Source of the DNA: Lysinibacillus macroides
GTDB lineage: Bacteria; Bacillota; Bacilli; Bacillales_A; Planococcaceae
Direction of reading: 5' to 3'
DNA: 64,000 nt
NCBI RefSeq assembly: GCF_001281525.1
Contig: NZ_LGCI01000005.1
Location: 1,424,825 to 1,488,824 of the forward strand
Below, one piece after another: positions 45,651-54,905 of this stretch. The position numbers and the translations under genes were made by a program. A model generated the notes under the pieces. That model was not told the origin of the DNA. It ran no database searches and was given only the letters and a program-made list of their open reading frames with translations. Position 1 is the first letter of the stretch; the number at the start of each line of letters is the position of its first letter.

Positions 45651-46382
45651 ATGGCTGTTATTAAAATTGAGCATTTAAGTAAATCATTTGGACGTAACCA
45701 AGTGTTAAAAGATGTGAATTTTCAAGTAGAGAAGGGTGAGGTTGTTTGCTTAATTGGCTCCTCTGGCTCTGGTAAATCAACATTACTACGCTGCATTAAT
45801 TTATTGGAAACGCCAAGTGGTGGACAAATTATTTATAAAGGGGAAGACATCCTTGATGATAAGCATAATATCGACGAATATCGTACACATCTAGGAATGG
45901 TGTTCCAGCAGTTTAATTTATTTAATAATCATAATGTTTTAAGTAACTGTACAGTAGGGCAAATGAAGGTATTAAAGCGCTCTAAAAAGGAAGCAGAGGA
46001 AATAGCGCTGAAATATTTAAAAATCGTTGGCATGGATCAATATGTGAATGCTAAGCCTCGTCAGCTATCAGGAGGTCAAAAACAGCGTGTAGCAATTGCA
46101 CGTGCATTATCGATGAATCCTGATGTAATGCTGTTTGATGAGCCAACATCCGCCCTTGATCCTGAAATGGTGGGTGAGGTATTAAAGGTAATGCGTCAGC
46201 TCGCCGATGAGGGAAATACGATGCTGATTGTCACGCATGAGATGGAGTTTGCGAAAGAAGTAGCAGATCGTGTGGTCTTTATGGATAAAGGAGTAATTGT
46301 CGAGGAAGGACCGCCTACCCAAGTATTAGTACACCCACATCACGAACGCACAAAAGAGTTTTTAAAGCGTACATTAAAATAA
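45651..46382 (+). CDS. Amino-acid ABC transporter ATPase
   Basis: 243 residues. Walker [10 protein letters not shown] (~36-44), Q loop (VFQQFNLF), signature [15 protein letters not shown] (~140), Walker [15 protein letters not shown], and switch His (VTHEMEFA). It powers the polar amino-acid importer encoded with it; cytosolic face. A terminator AAATCCG / CGGATTT follows at ~46390-46431. Confidence 0.95.
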   Translation: MAVIKIEHLSKSFGRNQVLKDVNFQVEKGEVVCLIGSSGSGKSTLLRCINLLETPSGGQIIYKGEDILDDKHNIDEYRTHLGMVFQQFNLFNNHNVLSNCTVGQMKVLKRSKKEAEEIALKYLKIVGMDQYVNAKPRQLSGGQKQRVAIARALSMNPDVMLFDEPTSALDPEMVGEVLKVMRQLADEGNTMLIVTHEMEFAKEVADRVVFMDKGVIVEEGPPTQVLVHPHHERTKEFLKRTLK

Positions 46383-46389
46383 AGCGTAT

Positions 46390-46433
46390 AAATCCGTGTA
46401 GCCTTCTGTGGAAAGTGAAGCGGATTTTTAGCG
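46390..46433 (+). terminator. Transporter operon terminator
   Basis: AAATCCG / CGGATTT with inner CTTC / GAAG and T5. Between here and 46566 nothing else is clear. Confidence 0.6.
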
Positions 46434-46565
46434 TTTTTCTAGCACGGTGGAAGGTTCCTGCATCGGGTTGGTCTTATAGAATCAGTCATCTAACAAAATT
46501 CTTATTAACGCTTCAGAAGATTTAACGACAATTACTATTCAACACACTTTGTTAGGAGGGAAGCT

Positions 46566-47318
46566 ATGCATGATTTATCAGGAAAGGTTATTCTTATTAC
46601 AGGTGCAAGCTCCGGTATTGGACTAGCCACAGCTGAGCTACTGGCCGCTAAAGGGGCTAAAGTCATTATGAATTATCATTCAAATATGAAGGGTGCGATG
46701 GAAGCCGTCCAGCGTATTCGAGAAAAAGATGGAGATGCCATTGCCATTCAAGCGGATGTGATGAAAAAAGAAAAAGTGAACGCAATGGTTGAGCAGGCTA
46801 CTGCTGCATTTGGCACAATTGATGTTTTAGTCAATAACGCTGGTGGTGGTCTCCGCCAAAGTACATTTATGGATATGAGTGAGGAGCTATGGGAGGAAAC
46901 GTTCAAGCTGAATGTCAACAGTGTCCTCTTATGCTCCCAAGCTGTATTAAAATATATGATGCCGAAAAAAAGCGGAAAAATTATTAATATATCTTCAGCG
47001 GCTGCACGTATTGGTGGTGCAGGTGAAAGTATTCATTATGCATCTGCTAAAGGAGCGATCAATACGATGACAATTGGCATGTCCAGAGAGCTAATTAAAT
47101 ATGGAGTTATCGTAAATGGGGTAGCACCAGGAATAGTAGAAACGCCTTTTCATAATAAATTTGCGCCCAGTGATAATCGACTTGAGCGTATGGCTTCATC
47201 TGTACCTATTAATCGGGCAGCAACACCTGTCGAAATAGCGGAGGTAATTGCCTTTCTTTCCTCCGATGCTTCAAATTATATCCTCGGAGAAATTATACAT
47301 GTTAGTGGTGGAAGATAA
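46566..47318 (+). CDS. Short-chain dehydrogenase/reductase
   Basis: 250 residues, classical SDR: TGASSGIG (cofactor loop), NNAGGG, catalytic Ser (NISSAAAR), YASAKG (Tyr-Lys pair), and APGIVETPF; NYHSNMKG suggests NADP preference. FabG-like in outline, C-terminal SSDASNYILGEIIHVSGG. Cytosolic; substrate unknown. AGGAGGG precedes the ATG. Single gene. Confidence 0.92.
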   Translation: MHDLSGKVILITGASSGIGLATAELLAAKGAKVIMNYHSNMKGAMEAVQRIREKDGDAIAIQADVMKKEKVNAMVEQATAAFGTIDVLVNNAGGGLRQSTFMDMSEELWEETFKLNVNSVLLCSQAVLKYMMPKKSGKIINISSAAARIGGAGESIHYASAKGAINTMTIGMSRELIKYGVIVNGVAPGIVETPFHNKFAPSDNRLERMASSVPINRAATPVEIAEVIAFLSSDASNYILGEIIHVSGGR

Positions 47319-47415
47319 ATGTTAAATTTAGCTGGGAAAAAGCCTTGCTACAATAAAATATAGCAAGACGCTTCAATCTTTTATAAATAAATTTTAAGAT
47401 CACTCAACAGAATAG

Positions 47416-47511
47416 CTATTTTCTGGAATTCCACTCTGCATAAAGGACAAAGCAGATTGCGAATGCTACGGCAATAATAAAAAACCATTGCGGTACACCA
47501 CCAAAACTCAT
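47416..47511 (-). CDS. 31-residue membrane protein
   Basis: ATG 47511 preceded by GAGGTG at 8 nt opens MSFGGVPQWF, a hydrophobic helix (FIIAVAFAICFVLYA) and the tail EWNSRK, ending TAG 47416. It is too short for usual gene finding but has a ribosome site, a single clean helix and a charged end, like many sporulation or stress miniproteins. Role unknown. Confidence 0.5.
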   Translation of the reverse strand: MSFGGVPQWFFIIAVAFAICFVLYAEWNSRK

Positions 47512-47646
47512 GCTAACACCTCAACTATTCAAAATTTTTTGGATTAAACAGGTCTTCTATCGCTTTTTTCTCCACAAAGACCTAAAAATATTATAAAATA
47601 AGCAATAGACATTAGCTTTGCGCTAGTAAAGAGAGGTAGAGAGAAT

Positions 47647-47844
47647 ATGTTACATTTAAAATGGAAAGATGCGCCCACATTACGTACTGTCACTTGCAAA
47701 CATACAAATGCATCAAAATACTTAGTGTCAAACGTATTAACAGTTGGGAAAGAATATGAAGTGAAAAATGAAACAGAGGAGTTCATTTTTATCATCGATA
47801 ATACAGGAAAAATCGGTGGCTACTATAAAGATTATTTTGAATAA
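47647..47844 (+). CDS. DUF6501-type small conserved protein
   Basis: 65 residues, soluble: MLHLKWKDAPTLRTVTCKHTN, VSNVLTVGKEYEVKNETEEF, IIDNTGKIGGYYKDYF. The pattern looks like a small SH3-like or beta-barrel protein conserved in Bacillales (DUF6501 in my recollection). GAGAGG precedes the ATG. Function unknown. A strong terminator follows. Confidence 0.75.
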   Translation: MLHLKWKDAPTLRTVTCKHTNASKYLVSNVLTVGKEYEVKNETEEFIFIIDNTGKIGGYYKDYFE

Positions 47845-47852
47845 ATAATAGC

Positions 47853-47886
47853 GGGGTGGTTCAGAGTTGCTGAGCCACCCTTTTTT
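47853..47886. terminator. Terminator between convergent genes
   Basis: GGGGTGGTTCA / TGAGCCACCC followed by T6. Confidence 0.8.
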
Positions 47887-47894
47887 CGGACATG

Positions 47895-48962
47895 CTAGTC
47901 TCTTTCAAAGCTGCGAGCATTTGCTACATCCTGTAATTGCTGCTTTTCCTGTTCGGTTGCTGTATGTAGCGCAAAAACATCCTTAATGGCTGTCTGAAGC
48001 TCTAGCTGGGTTTCTTTAAATTTCGATACTTGCTGCTCAAAGGAAGGGCTTGCAAAGCGATCCTGTGCACGTGACAAGCGTTCCTCTAACTGGGTATAGT
48101 GATGGTCCATATGCATCGATAACATCATCGCAAGCTGATTTTTCCATAGAGGAATCAAGGTTACAATAGAAAACTCTATTTTTTCAGCCAAAGTTTGATT
48201 CGCCTGTTGAATCATACGAATTTGTGGAGCTGTTTGAAGTGCAACTTGCTGTGAGATCTGTAAATCATAAATACGCTGATCCAGTCGTTCGATTTGTGCA
48301 GTAAAGTCATTGAGCTGTTGAATGGCTAACGGTTGCTTTGTTGCTTGAACATTCATGACCTTTGCTGGTAGCTCCTCCCCGATCACTTGCTGCTTTTTCA
48401 TTTGACCCGCTGCAATGGCTGTAGCCAATTCCTCAAAAAATCCTCGATTATGTGCATAAAGTGCCTCTAAGTTTTCAACATCTTTCATAAGCTGAAGCTG
48501 TGCACGTTCTAGCTGTACGCCAATGCGCTCTACCTGTATACTAATACGTTCAAATTCCGTTAAGGTTTGTTTGACGGTGGGCTCTGTTTTACTAAAGATT
48601 TTTTTCAAAAAGGACTGCTTCTTTGGCTCTAAAGCTGCTGGATCTACCCGATCCAATGTTTGCATAAGGGAATCAAGCATTTGCCCAATTTTCGTGACAT
48701 CTTTTTGCTTGACCTGTGCTAGCATACGATCTGCAAATTGAGAAAGGGCTCGCTGTGAATCATGCCCAAGTGACAGCAACGATTCAAAATTAGCCAAATC
48801 AATTTGACTCGCATACAGCAATGCACGACTTTGTGCAAGAGGCGATAGCGTTTCAAATGTCGCCATCGCCTCTTGCTGTGGAGTCGTCTCTAAGTAGGAT
48901 TGCACGAGCGGAGAAAGTCCTGGTATTGTATGGAGCTGAAATGCATGGTTGTTTGCTGTCAT
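47895..48962 (-). CDS. TelA family toxic anion resistance protein
   Basis: 355 residues, largely helical, cytosolic. The TelA/KlaA pattern runs from ~90 to 330: IGQMLDSLMQTLDRVDP, FERISIQVERIGVQLERAQLQLMKDVENLEALY and QLAMMLSMHMDHHY. It is encoded directly after xpaC with a 4-nt overlap, the usual pair in Bacillales. The family is named for tellurite resistance, but recent views tie it to envelope or c-di-AMP-linked stress; role here unknown. Confidence 0.88.
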   Translation of the reverse strand: MTANNHAFQLHTIPGLSPLVQSYLETTPQQEAMATFETLSPLAQSRALLYASQIDLANFESLLSLGHDSQRALSQFADRMLAQVKQKDVTKIGQMLDSLMQTLDRVDPAALEPKKQSFLKKIFSKTEPTVKQTLTEFERISIQVERIGVQLERAQLQLMKDVENLEALYAHNRGFFEELATAIAAGQMKKQQVIGEELPAKVMNVQATKQPLAIQQLNDFTAQIERLDQRIYDLQISQQVALQTAPQIRMIQQANQTLAEKIEFSIVTLIPLWKNQLAMMLSMHMDHHYTQLEERLSRAQDRFASPSFEQQVSKFKETQLELQTAIKDVFALHTATEQEKQQLQDVANARSFERD

Positions 48963-49609
48963 TTGTCATCGCCTCGCCAGTCCAATTGTTCTCTACGTCT
49001 AAGATTGGAGCGATTTGCAAATTCAATCTCCATTTGCAGGTGATCAATATCATTTGCAAGCGCATCCTTTAAATCGATTTGAATCGTATCGTTTAAATCG
49101 GTTAATGTCTCACGTGTTTTTGATAATGTCAGTTGAATATCCTTATCCTTCACAGGCTGCTTTGACAGCATTGAATATTTCTCTGTTAATTCGACAGCAG
49201 AAGGTAAGTGCGCATAGAAAAATGGCTCAACATTATAAAATTTACGTGGATCAGTCTTCACGATTTTTACAATATTTTTGGAGATACGTGTCATTTCCAG
49301 TAGTTGCTTAAAGGCTGCAACAGAGCGTACACGTAAATAATTTTGACTTAATGTTTGAATTTGTTTATTCGCTGTTGATAGCTGTGTTTCAATATGTTTG
49401 TATTCTTCTTTTGTGATGCCTGCTATTTGCATGACTTTTCTTTTTTGTCTATGTTTCAGCAATGCTGTACTCGTCGCATACGAACCTGCAAACAGTAAAC
49501 CACCAAGGAAGAATCCAGGATTTGCCGCAATTGCTGCGATAGAAACAGTTGTGAGCGAAATAAAGAAGCTAGCAGTATGTCTTGAAAAAAACTGTCCAAC
49601 ACTAAGCAT
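48959..49609 (-). CDS. xpaC: XpaC family protein
   Basis: 216 residues from ATG 49609 (AAGGAGGAAGG upstream; the longer reading from 49666 lacks a site). Two short hydrophobic segments (~12-29, ~31-45; ANPGFFLGGLLFAGSY), then a cytosolic helical domain with ITKEEYKHIETQL and YFY-type patterns. XpaC was linked to X-phos hydrolysis in B. subtilis; biochemical role unsettled. Paired with TelA (ATGA overlap). Confidence 0.85.
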   Translation of the reverse strand: MLSVGQFFSRHTASFFISLTTVSIAAIAANPGFFLGGLLFAGSYATSTALLKHRQKRKVMQIAGITKEEYKHIETQLSTANKQIQTLSQNYLRVRSVAAFKQLLEMTRISKNIVKIVKTDPRKFYNVEPFFYAHLPSAVELTEKYSMLSKQPVKDKDIQLTLSKTRETLTDLNDTIQIDLKDALANDIDHLQMEIEFANRSNLRRREQLDWRGDDK

Positions 49610-49859
49610 TGTTCCTTCCTCCTTGCTTTTCAATATATCTATCTTCTTATACGAAATAATCGACATAAAGTTTCATTGAAAAAAGAAACTCTACATAAAT
49701 TTTACTGCGAATCGCTAACTTTCTCAATGATAATACATAGAAAAAGCAAGATGTTTTCCTAATAATGGTCGTATAAGGGATAGCATTGAGCGGTTTTATC
49801 CAATTAAGAAGCATCAAACAAATAATTAAGGTGTCACATTATAAAGCGTCACTTTTTTG

Positions 49860-49885
49860 TGAAACTTTTGCCAATTATATTCGTA
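49860..49885 (+). promoter_or_regulatory. SigW-type ECF promoter
   Basis: TGAAAC (49860-49865), exactly 16 nt, CGTA (49882-49885): the SigW consensus as known from B. subtilis. The predicted start lies ~8 nt downstream, just before the ribosome site AAGGGGGAATAGG of the next gene. Confidence 0.6.
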
Positions 49886-49908
49886 AGTTAGGCAAGGGGG
49901 AATAGGAC

Positions 49909-50118
49909 ATGGCGAAAATTTATAGGTTGTTCATTACAAAAGGAAATGATGGACAAGAATACGAACAGCAGATTGAAGAAAAAGTATTTAAGAGAAAGGT
50001 GAAGTTAAAAGAATATTTAAACAAAGAAGGCTATTTTAAGGAATCCAAAAATCAATATATGAAAATCACAGAAGCATCTATATCTGTTGCTGAAATTCAC
50101 AAAGTGAAAATTAAATAA
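49909..50118 (+). CDS. Small basic protein under SigW-type promoter
   Basis: 69 residues, 18 Lys/Arg, soluble, with an alternating helix-strand look (EEKVFKRKVKLKEYLNKEGYF). AAGGGGGAATAGG precedes the ATG. I do not recognise the family. The ECF-type promoter ends ~24 nt before the start codon, so a role in envelope stress or resistance to a wall-active compound is plausible, not shown. Confidence 0.65.
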   Translation: MAKIYRLFITKGNDGQEYEQQIEEKVFKRKVKLKEYLNKEGYFKESKNQYMKITEASISVAEIHKVKIK

Positions 50119-50295
50119 TTACCATTTTAGAATAGTACTGTATCCTATCAATTTCTGTATTGCGGGAGTACAACCAACCTCTCCTAATAAATCGTCAATA
50201 GGCGGATGCTCAGCCACAAGGTTTATGATTTATAGCCAAGTGGTCGTAAGTATACTAGGGTAAAGGAAGGTATTTGTATGAGGGGGCTTAATTGA

Positions 50296-51156
50296 GTGAA
50301 GAAAATATACGGTGAATATACAATTAATAATGTATCCATTGAATACACAATGGTAGGGATAGGGGAACCTGTACTTGTTTTTCACGGTGGGCATTCGAAT
50401 TGTCATGAAGAATTTGGATATGAAGCATTAATAGAGAACGGCTTCTCTATTATCACACCTTCAAGGGCAGGGTATGGAAAAACATCCAAAGAGATAGGGG
50501 AGACTCTTTCTATGGCTTGTGACTACTATGTAAAGCTTTTACAGCATTTAAATATTGAAAAGGTGCATGTAGTAGCGATATCAGCGGGTGGGCCAACGGG
50601 CATCATTTTTGCAAGTAAATTTCCACATCTTACACGTTCACTTATATTGCAGTCGGCAGTCACTAAAGAATGGCTTATGCCAAAGGATCACACATATAAA
50701 TTAGCATCGATCTTATTCAATGCTAGTACCGAAAAGTATACGTGGGCTATGATTGCTGGAATAACGAATGTTTTCCCACGCTTCATGTTTAAACAAATGT
50801 TTTCCTCCTTCAGCACTCTAAAATATAAACAGGCAAAAGACAAAATTAATAATAATGACATTCCATCAGTTGCTCAAATGAATCGTCGCCAACGTTCAGG
50901 TCATGGATTTTTAATGGATTTATCGCAAACCAAGGAACTAACCGTTAAGGATTTAAAGTCTATTAATTGCCCAACTTTGATTATGCATAGTAATTTTGAT
51001 AGTGCAGTTTCTACAGAGCATGCCAAGCTAGCCCATGCCAATATACGACATTCCAAACTATATTTATTAGATACTTGGGGACACTTAATTTGGCTTGGCA
51101 ATTTATCTCGACATACGAATGCAATAGTTATTAAATTTTTAAAGAGTGACGGTTAA
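50296..51156 (+). CDS. Alpha/beta hydrolase
   Basis: 286 residues, GTG start. Oxyanion HGG (VFHGGHSN), nucleophile Ser in VAISAGGP (~96), acid Asp in NFDSAV (~238) and His in TWGHLIW (~264). Substrate unknown. The GTG is preceded directly by ATG-AGG-GGG-CTT-AAT-TGA (50278-50295) in the same frame, behind a better ribosome site (AAAGGAAGG). So either a five-codon leader abuts the gene or the native start was cut off by an in-frame TGA. Confidence 0.85.
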   Translation: MKKIYGEYTINNVSIEYTMVGIGEPVLVFHGGHSNCHEEFGYEALIENGFSIITPSRAGYGKTSKEIGETLSMACDYYVKLLQHLNIEKVHVVAISAGGPTGIIFASKFPHLTRSLILQSAVTKEWLMPKDHTYKLASILFNASTEKYTWAMIAGITNVFPRFMFKQMFSSFSTLKYKQAKDKINNNDIPSVAQMNRRQRSGHGFLMDLSQTKELTVKDLKSINCPTLIMHSNFDSAVSTEHAKLAHANIRHSKLYLLDTWGHLIWLGNLSRHTNAIVIKFLKSDG

Positions 51157-51335
51157 ATCACCTATAAAATAGTGGAAGCACATGTGGATGAAATGCGTAA
51201 TAGTGGTCAATACGTTGAAGCAAAACTTGGGAGGATGAAAGTAGTAGAAACGTTTAACAGCTTGCTAAAGGTTCTCACATATGCCACAACAAAAGAGCTC
51301 GGTTGCGTGTCTATAACAAAAACATCCGCTTTCTG
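51157..51335 (+). other. Open frame after the hydrolase, possible coding debris
   Basis: The hydrolase frame stays open for 58 codons past its TAA (YKIVEAHVDEMRNSGQYVEA ... ETFNSLLKVLTYATTKEL) to TGA 51333. No ribosome site fits. It may be a decayed tail or unrelated fragment; no family recognised. Confidence 0.25.
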
Positions 51336-51368
51336 AATACACAGTAACCCTATAGATAGAAGCGGCTT

Positions 51369-51400
51369 AAAAGCACCTATTCAAATGAACGGGTGCTTTA
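51369..51400. terminator. Bidirectional terminator
   Basis: AAAGCACC / GGGTGCTTT with an inner TTCA/GAAC stretch, between the hydrolase region and the Uma2 gene. Confidence 0.65.
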
Positions 51401-51427
51401 CTATTTTAGTGCCAGAAATACGAAACG

Positions 51428-52003
51428 CTAGTAAGTAATAACGTTTTCGAATACCTCTTTGATGTCGATTATAAAGTCATCATAAAGCGATACTTTAAAG
51501 GTGAGCACAGCTTCTGCTTTATCTTCCTCAGTCATTTCCAACCAATCATCATCAGGAATCACAGTATAGATATTATCCCATTTATATTTGCCATCTTTTA
51601 ATAAATAGACTTCAATAGACTTCTCATCAGGACTAATTATCCAATATTCTTTTACACCATGCTTTTCATAAAGTGCCTTTTTATCGCCTTTATCCCGACG
51701 CGCTGTAGAGGGTGAAAGCACTTCGACCACTAAATCAGGTGCGCCATATACACCATCCCGCTTGATAATATCTTGATTACAGATAATCATGCTATCAGGT
51801 ACGACCCTATTTTTTTCGTCTAGGTGAACATCTACGCCGTCAGAAAGATTAATACACTTTTTCCCTTTTAAATAAACACCAAATAGTATAGATAGATTGA
51901 CAATGATCTTATTATGGTTAACAACTGGACGTGGTGACATCATAATCGTTTTACCGTTAATCATTTCAGAACGCTGCTTTAAACGTCGTTCATCCATTGC
52001 CAT
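51428..52003 (-). CDS. Uma2 family (DUF820) putative restriction-endonuclease-fold protein
   Basis: 191 residues. The PD-(D/E)xK core is visible: VPDSMII (Asp), then DLVVEVLSPSTARRDKGDKKALYEKHGVKEYWIISP with the Glu of VEVLSPS and the Lys region. GGAGCTGGAG precedes the ATG. Uma2 proteins are abundant in cyanobacteria and occur in some Firmicutes; biological targets are unknown. Single gene with a terminator. Confidence 0.88.
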   Translation of the reverse strand: MAMDERRLKQRSEMINGKTIMMSPRPVVNHNKIIVNLSILFGVYLKGKKCINLSDGVDVHLDEKNRVVPDSMIICNQDIIKRDGVYGAPDLVVEVLSPSTARRDKGDKKALYEKHGVKEYWIISPDEKSIEVYLLKDGKYKWDNIYTVIPDDDWLEMTEEDKAEAVLTFKVSLYDDFIIDIKEVFENVITY

Positions 52004-52202
52004 TTGCTCCAGCTCCTTAATTTTATTTGTGCTTCCAGTATAGCGTATATGCCATAGCTATTCTATTCATAGGGAGGGCCAAATTTAGCCCCCATCTTCT
52101 ATTTAAAAACTTACCCCAGCAACGTCACTTTAGTTAAACCGTATTCATTCATCGTCGACAATAGCCAAAAAACTTGAAGAACCTTGCTACAACACTACAA
52201 AA
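52004..52202 (-). other. Short intergenic stretch without a clear feature
   Basis: AT-rich; promoter for the Uma2 gene is presumably here but no confident -35/-10 was seen. Confidence 0.25.
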
Positions 52203-52236
52203 AGAAAAGAGCCAGACTAAACAATGTCTGACTCCA
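52203..52236 (-). terminator. Terminator overlapping the acylphosphatase stop codon
   Basis: Minus strand GAGTCAGAC / GTCTGGCTC then TTTTC. The stop TAG sits in the loop, so the hairpin starts inside the coding end. Confidence 0.7.
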
Positions 52237-52498
52237 TACGTACATATCCTTTTAAATCCTCATACAACTCTAATGAAAATGAATTGGAATCTGCTTGGGG
52301 GCTAACGCCTTTTTGTACAAAAAGAAGAAATTCATTGATGGCTTTTTCTGAGCCTTCCACTTCCACTTCAATTTGCTCTGCTTCATTAAGTTTACAGTAT
52401 CCTTTTAATCTTAATTCAATTGCTTTTTGCTTAATAAAGAAACGATAGCCGGTTCCATAGACATCACCAAAAAATTTAATTCTTGCTCGTTTATTCAA
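52217..52498 (-). CDS. Acylphosphatase
   Basis: 93 residues, TTG start with GGAGGT at the right distance. The phosphate loop reads GDVYGTGYRFF (usual GxVQGVGFR); the Arg is kept, Val/Gln/Val positions vary. KGYCKLNEAEQIEVEVEG aligns with GWVRNxxDGxVEVxxEG, so the catalytic Asn is shifted by one residue. It would hydrolyse acyl phosphates in the cytosol. The sequence is divergent; activity is likely but not certain. Confidence 0.8.
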   Translation of the reverse strand: MNKRARIKFFGDVYGTGYRFFIKQKAIELRLKGYCKLNEAEQIEVEVEGSEKAINEFLLFVQKGVSPQADSNSFSLELYEDLKGYVRMESDIV

Positions 52499-52543
52499 GC
52501 GAATACCTCCTACGAATGAGGGAAAGGAAATGTTCCTCGCCCT

Positions 52544-54271
52544 TTATTGCATCACACGATCTTTTTCCACAAAGGCAATTAAGTTATTAATATAATAAAG
52601 AACTTGTTGAGAAGCTTTGTCGATCTCTTTTAAATGTAACTCAGCCTGTTCAATCTTACCCGCTTTATGGGCCTCTGCTGCGAGCTTCGCTGATTCATGT
52701 ACTTGTAAATGATAGCTATCTAATTCACGGTAATCCTGTAAATGTCCAAAGCGCTCGACTGTACGAGGAGCCGTATACCATTTACCAAGACGACAATCTC
52801 GATGAGAGGAGACATCGCTTGGTTCCACATGCTCTAAACCAAGGAACATGTTATAAATACGCCACTTCCATAAAATATGATCAGCTTTTGATAATTGTAA
52901 CAGGGCAATCGATGATAGCTGTACATTATTCTTGGCAATAATATCATTGCGGAAACGGTTAATTTCTCGCCCTAATAGATGAATATCCTTGGATGTATGA
53001 TGGCTAGAATCCCGTATATCTTCCTGTAAATTTGAAATTTTAATCATTCTTGAAGCTACCTCATCAATAGCCGCTGCTTGTTCCTGCGAAATGGCTGCTG
53101 TATTTGTTACATCGGTATTGATACGTTCAATTGTATCGACAATAGCATTTAACAACGGTAGCGAATCTTTTGCCTCAACGGTTGCTTCCTTAATAATTGC
53201 CGTTGTTTCTGTAATCGAGCCAGCTACCTCATTGGAATAGCTTTTTAAATGATGGACATTTGTTGATACTTCGCTAAGTGCAGAGACTGTGCTTTCTGCT
53301 AGCTTTCGTACTTCCTGTGCAACGACTGCAAAGCCCTTGCCATGCTCGCCTGCACGTGCTGCTTCAATCGAAGCATTTAAGGCAAGTAAATTTGTTTGAT
53401 CGGCAATTTGATTAATTAATGTGACCACCTGTTCAATATCATTTACCCGTTTTTGCAGTTCTGAAAATGATTGAACAATAGATGTAAAAGTTGTTTCTGT
53501 TTTAAAGATTTCAGTTAAGGCATGTTCAATCGCATTTTTCCCTTTTGTCGCATGATCAACTGATTCCGTTGTTTTCTCTGATATATGTGAGGACATACGC
53601 GCTACTTCATTAATAGAAGCGGCCATTTCCTCTGTAGCAGCGGTAGAGGATTGAATTTCCGCATGTTGCTTATCTAAGCTAAAAACTAAATCCTTCATAT
53701 ACATAATCTTTGCATTGACATCCATTAAAGAGGATATTTCACTAACGACATTTTCGATAATGCGTTCTGTCAATACTTCCACAAGCAGCTCCTGATCAAC
53801 GTTGATAGCGGCTTGGAAAGATTTCATATATTGAAAGGCTTTATTTGGTTTGATACCGAAGTTGTGTAAGATATATGTAGTAATATAAAATGCAAATTGA
53901 TTGAAAACAATGATTAATTGGCCAGGTTCATATCGTTGCTGGCGTAGTAAATCAAAAAATTTAACGGTTTTATCCACGTAATCATCATCACGTGTTGCTA
54001 AGAAAAATTGCGTTAAGTATTGTTGAATCTGTTCTTCACTAATAGTTAATTGAGAGGTAGGAGATATCTCACTTAAATAATGATGAAAAATGGCATTCAT
54101 AGGAGGAGAAACATCTTTTAACTTCTCATAGAGTGTTTTTAAACGCTCCTCATCTTCTAATTGAAAATGATTAAATGCCAGTGTTTGGTGAAATCGACCT
54201 GTTGCATGTAAATCTGTACCACGTTTTAGTAACTCGTCTAGCTCTGCCTTAGGACGAATGCTTGAAAACAT
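52544..54271 (-). CDS. Globin-type soluble chemoreceptor with CZB domain
   Basis: 575 residues, no membrane helix. N-terminal globin-coupled-sensor fold ~1-180; where HemAT-type proteins carry the heme-ligating His (IxxxHxxIGL), this one reads [13 protein letters not shown], so the proximal His is missing. MCP signalling domain ~190-440 ([26 protein letters not shown] tip). C-terminal CZB zinc-binding domain ~445-545 with [18 protein letters not shown] and [12 protein letters not shown] (His, Cys, His, His). GGAGGT precedes the ATG. Probably senses something other than oxygen, plus zinc or oxidants by CZB. Confidence 0.88.
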   Translation of the reverse strand: MFSSIRPKAELDELLKRGTDLHATGRFHQTLAFNHFQLEDEERLKTLYEKLKDVSPPMNAIFHHYLSEISPTSQLTISEEQIQQYLTQFFLATRDDDYVDKTVKFFDLLRQQRYEPGQLIIVFNQFAFYITTYILHNFGIKPNKAFQYMKSFQAAINVDQELLVEVLTERIIENVVSEISSLMDVNAKIMYMKDLVFSLDKQHAEIQSSTAATEEMAASINEVARMSSHISEKTTESVDHATKGKNAIEHALTEIFKTETTFTSIVQSFSELQKRVNDIEQVVTLINQIADQTNLLALNASIEAARAGEHGKGFAVVAQEVRKLAESTVSALSEVSTNVHHLKSYSNEVAGSITETTAIIKEATVEAKDSLPLLNAIVDTIERINTDVTNTAAISQEQAAAIDEVASRMIKISNLQEDIRDSSHHTSKDIHLLGREINRFRNDIIAKNNVQLSSIALLQLSKADHILWKWRIYNMFLGLEHVEPSDVSSHRDCRLGKWYTAPRTVERFGHLQDYRELDSYHLQVHESAKLAAEAHKAGKIEQAELHLKEIDKASQQVLYYINNLIAFVEKDRVMQ

Positions 54272-54396
54272 AAAAAAATACCTCCTGAAAGTATATATAA
54301 TAAGGTAATGATAGCATAATACAGATAGTTTTAATAGACATTTCAGGTGGCTTTGCTAAAATGAACATATCTTATGACAGCAAGGAATGGACAAAT

Positions 54397-54681
54397 ATGT
54401 ATACAATTATTTACATGAAAGCAGATTATGAGCCTTGGTGGAAATTTGAAGGCTGGGAAGCTTTTATTCAAACACAACATACATTTGAAACAAAGGAGCT
54501 ATTTGAGCTTGCCTTACAGCAAAAATTAGCACACTTTCGTTCAATCTATGATAATGAAGCAATGAAGGAAGGGCAGTATTGGGCTTTCTGGTCAGAGCAT
54601 GAAAGCTTTTACTGCGAGGCTTGTGAGGATGATGCTCAAGTTTATCATGGCATTATTGCTTGTAAGCAAGAAGTGTTGTAA
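54397..54681 (+). CDS. DUF1033 family protein
   Basis: 94 residues from ATG 54397 (AAGGAATGG upstream; ATG 54361 has no site). Marks of DUF1033: MYTIIYMKADYEPWWKFEGW at the start, YWAFWSEHE, FYCEACEDDAQVYHGI near the end. Soluble and acidic. Function unknown. Single gene between the chemoreceptor (divergent) and the cold-shock gene. Confidence 0.85.
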   Translation: MYTIIYMKADYEPWWKFEGWEAFIQTQHTFETKELFELALQQKLAHFRSIYDNEAMKEGQYWAFWSEHESFYCEACEDDAQVYHGIIACKQEVL

Positions 54682-54722
54682 AATAATTTTGAAAAAAAAT
54701 TAAAAAAATATCTTTTCTTTAT

Positions 54723-54851
54723 TTGACAAAATTATGAATGGCGGTTATACTTAGGTTAACAATTTAATTGCTTCACCGGAAACATGAATTCACATATTAC
54801 AAAAAGTGATCGCGTTAGTTCGGTACTCTTTGTAATATGTGAATTTTTTTC
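54723..54851 (+). promoter_or_regulatory. Cold-shock gene promoter and terminator-like leader hairpin
   Basis: TTGACA (54723-54728), 17 nt, TATACT (54746-54751) is a near-consensus promoter. About 30 nt into the transcript, AATTCACATATTACAAA (54787-54803) pairs with TTTGTAATATGTGAATT (54829-54845), and the stem runs into seven T. That has the shape of an intrinsic terminator 55 nt before the start codon, so an attenuation or antitermination control is likely. Confidence 0.7.
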
Positions 54852-54905
54852 ATTCGCTGAAGAAATTACATATTGTTCACTTTTATTTTTTGGAGGTTTT
54901 CTTAA

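Noticed and set aside
48523..49311. Several plus-strand ORFs antisense to xpaC and telA
   Set aside because: The minus-strand pair is clear by family, overlap and ribosome sites; the antisense frames have neither.
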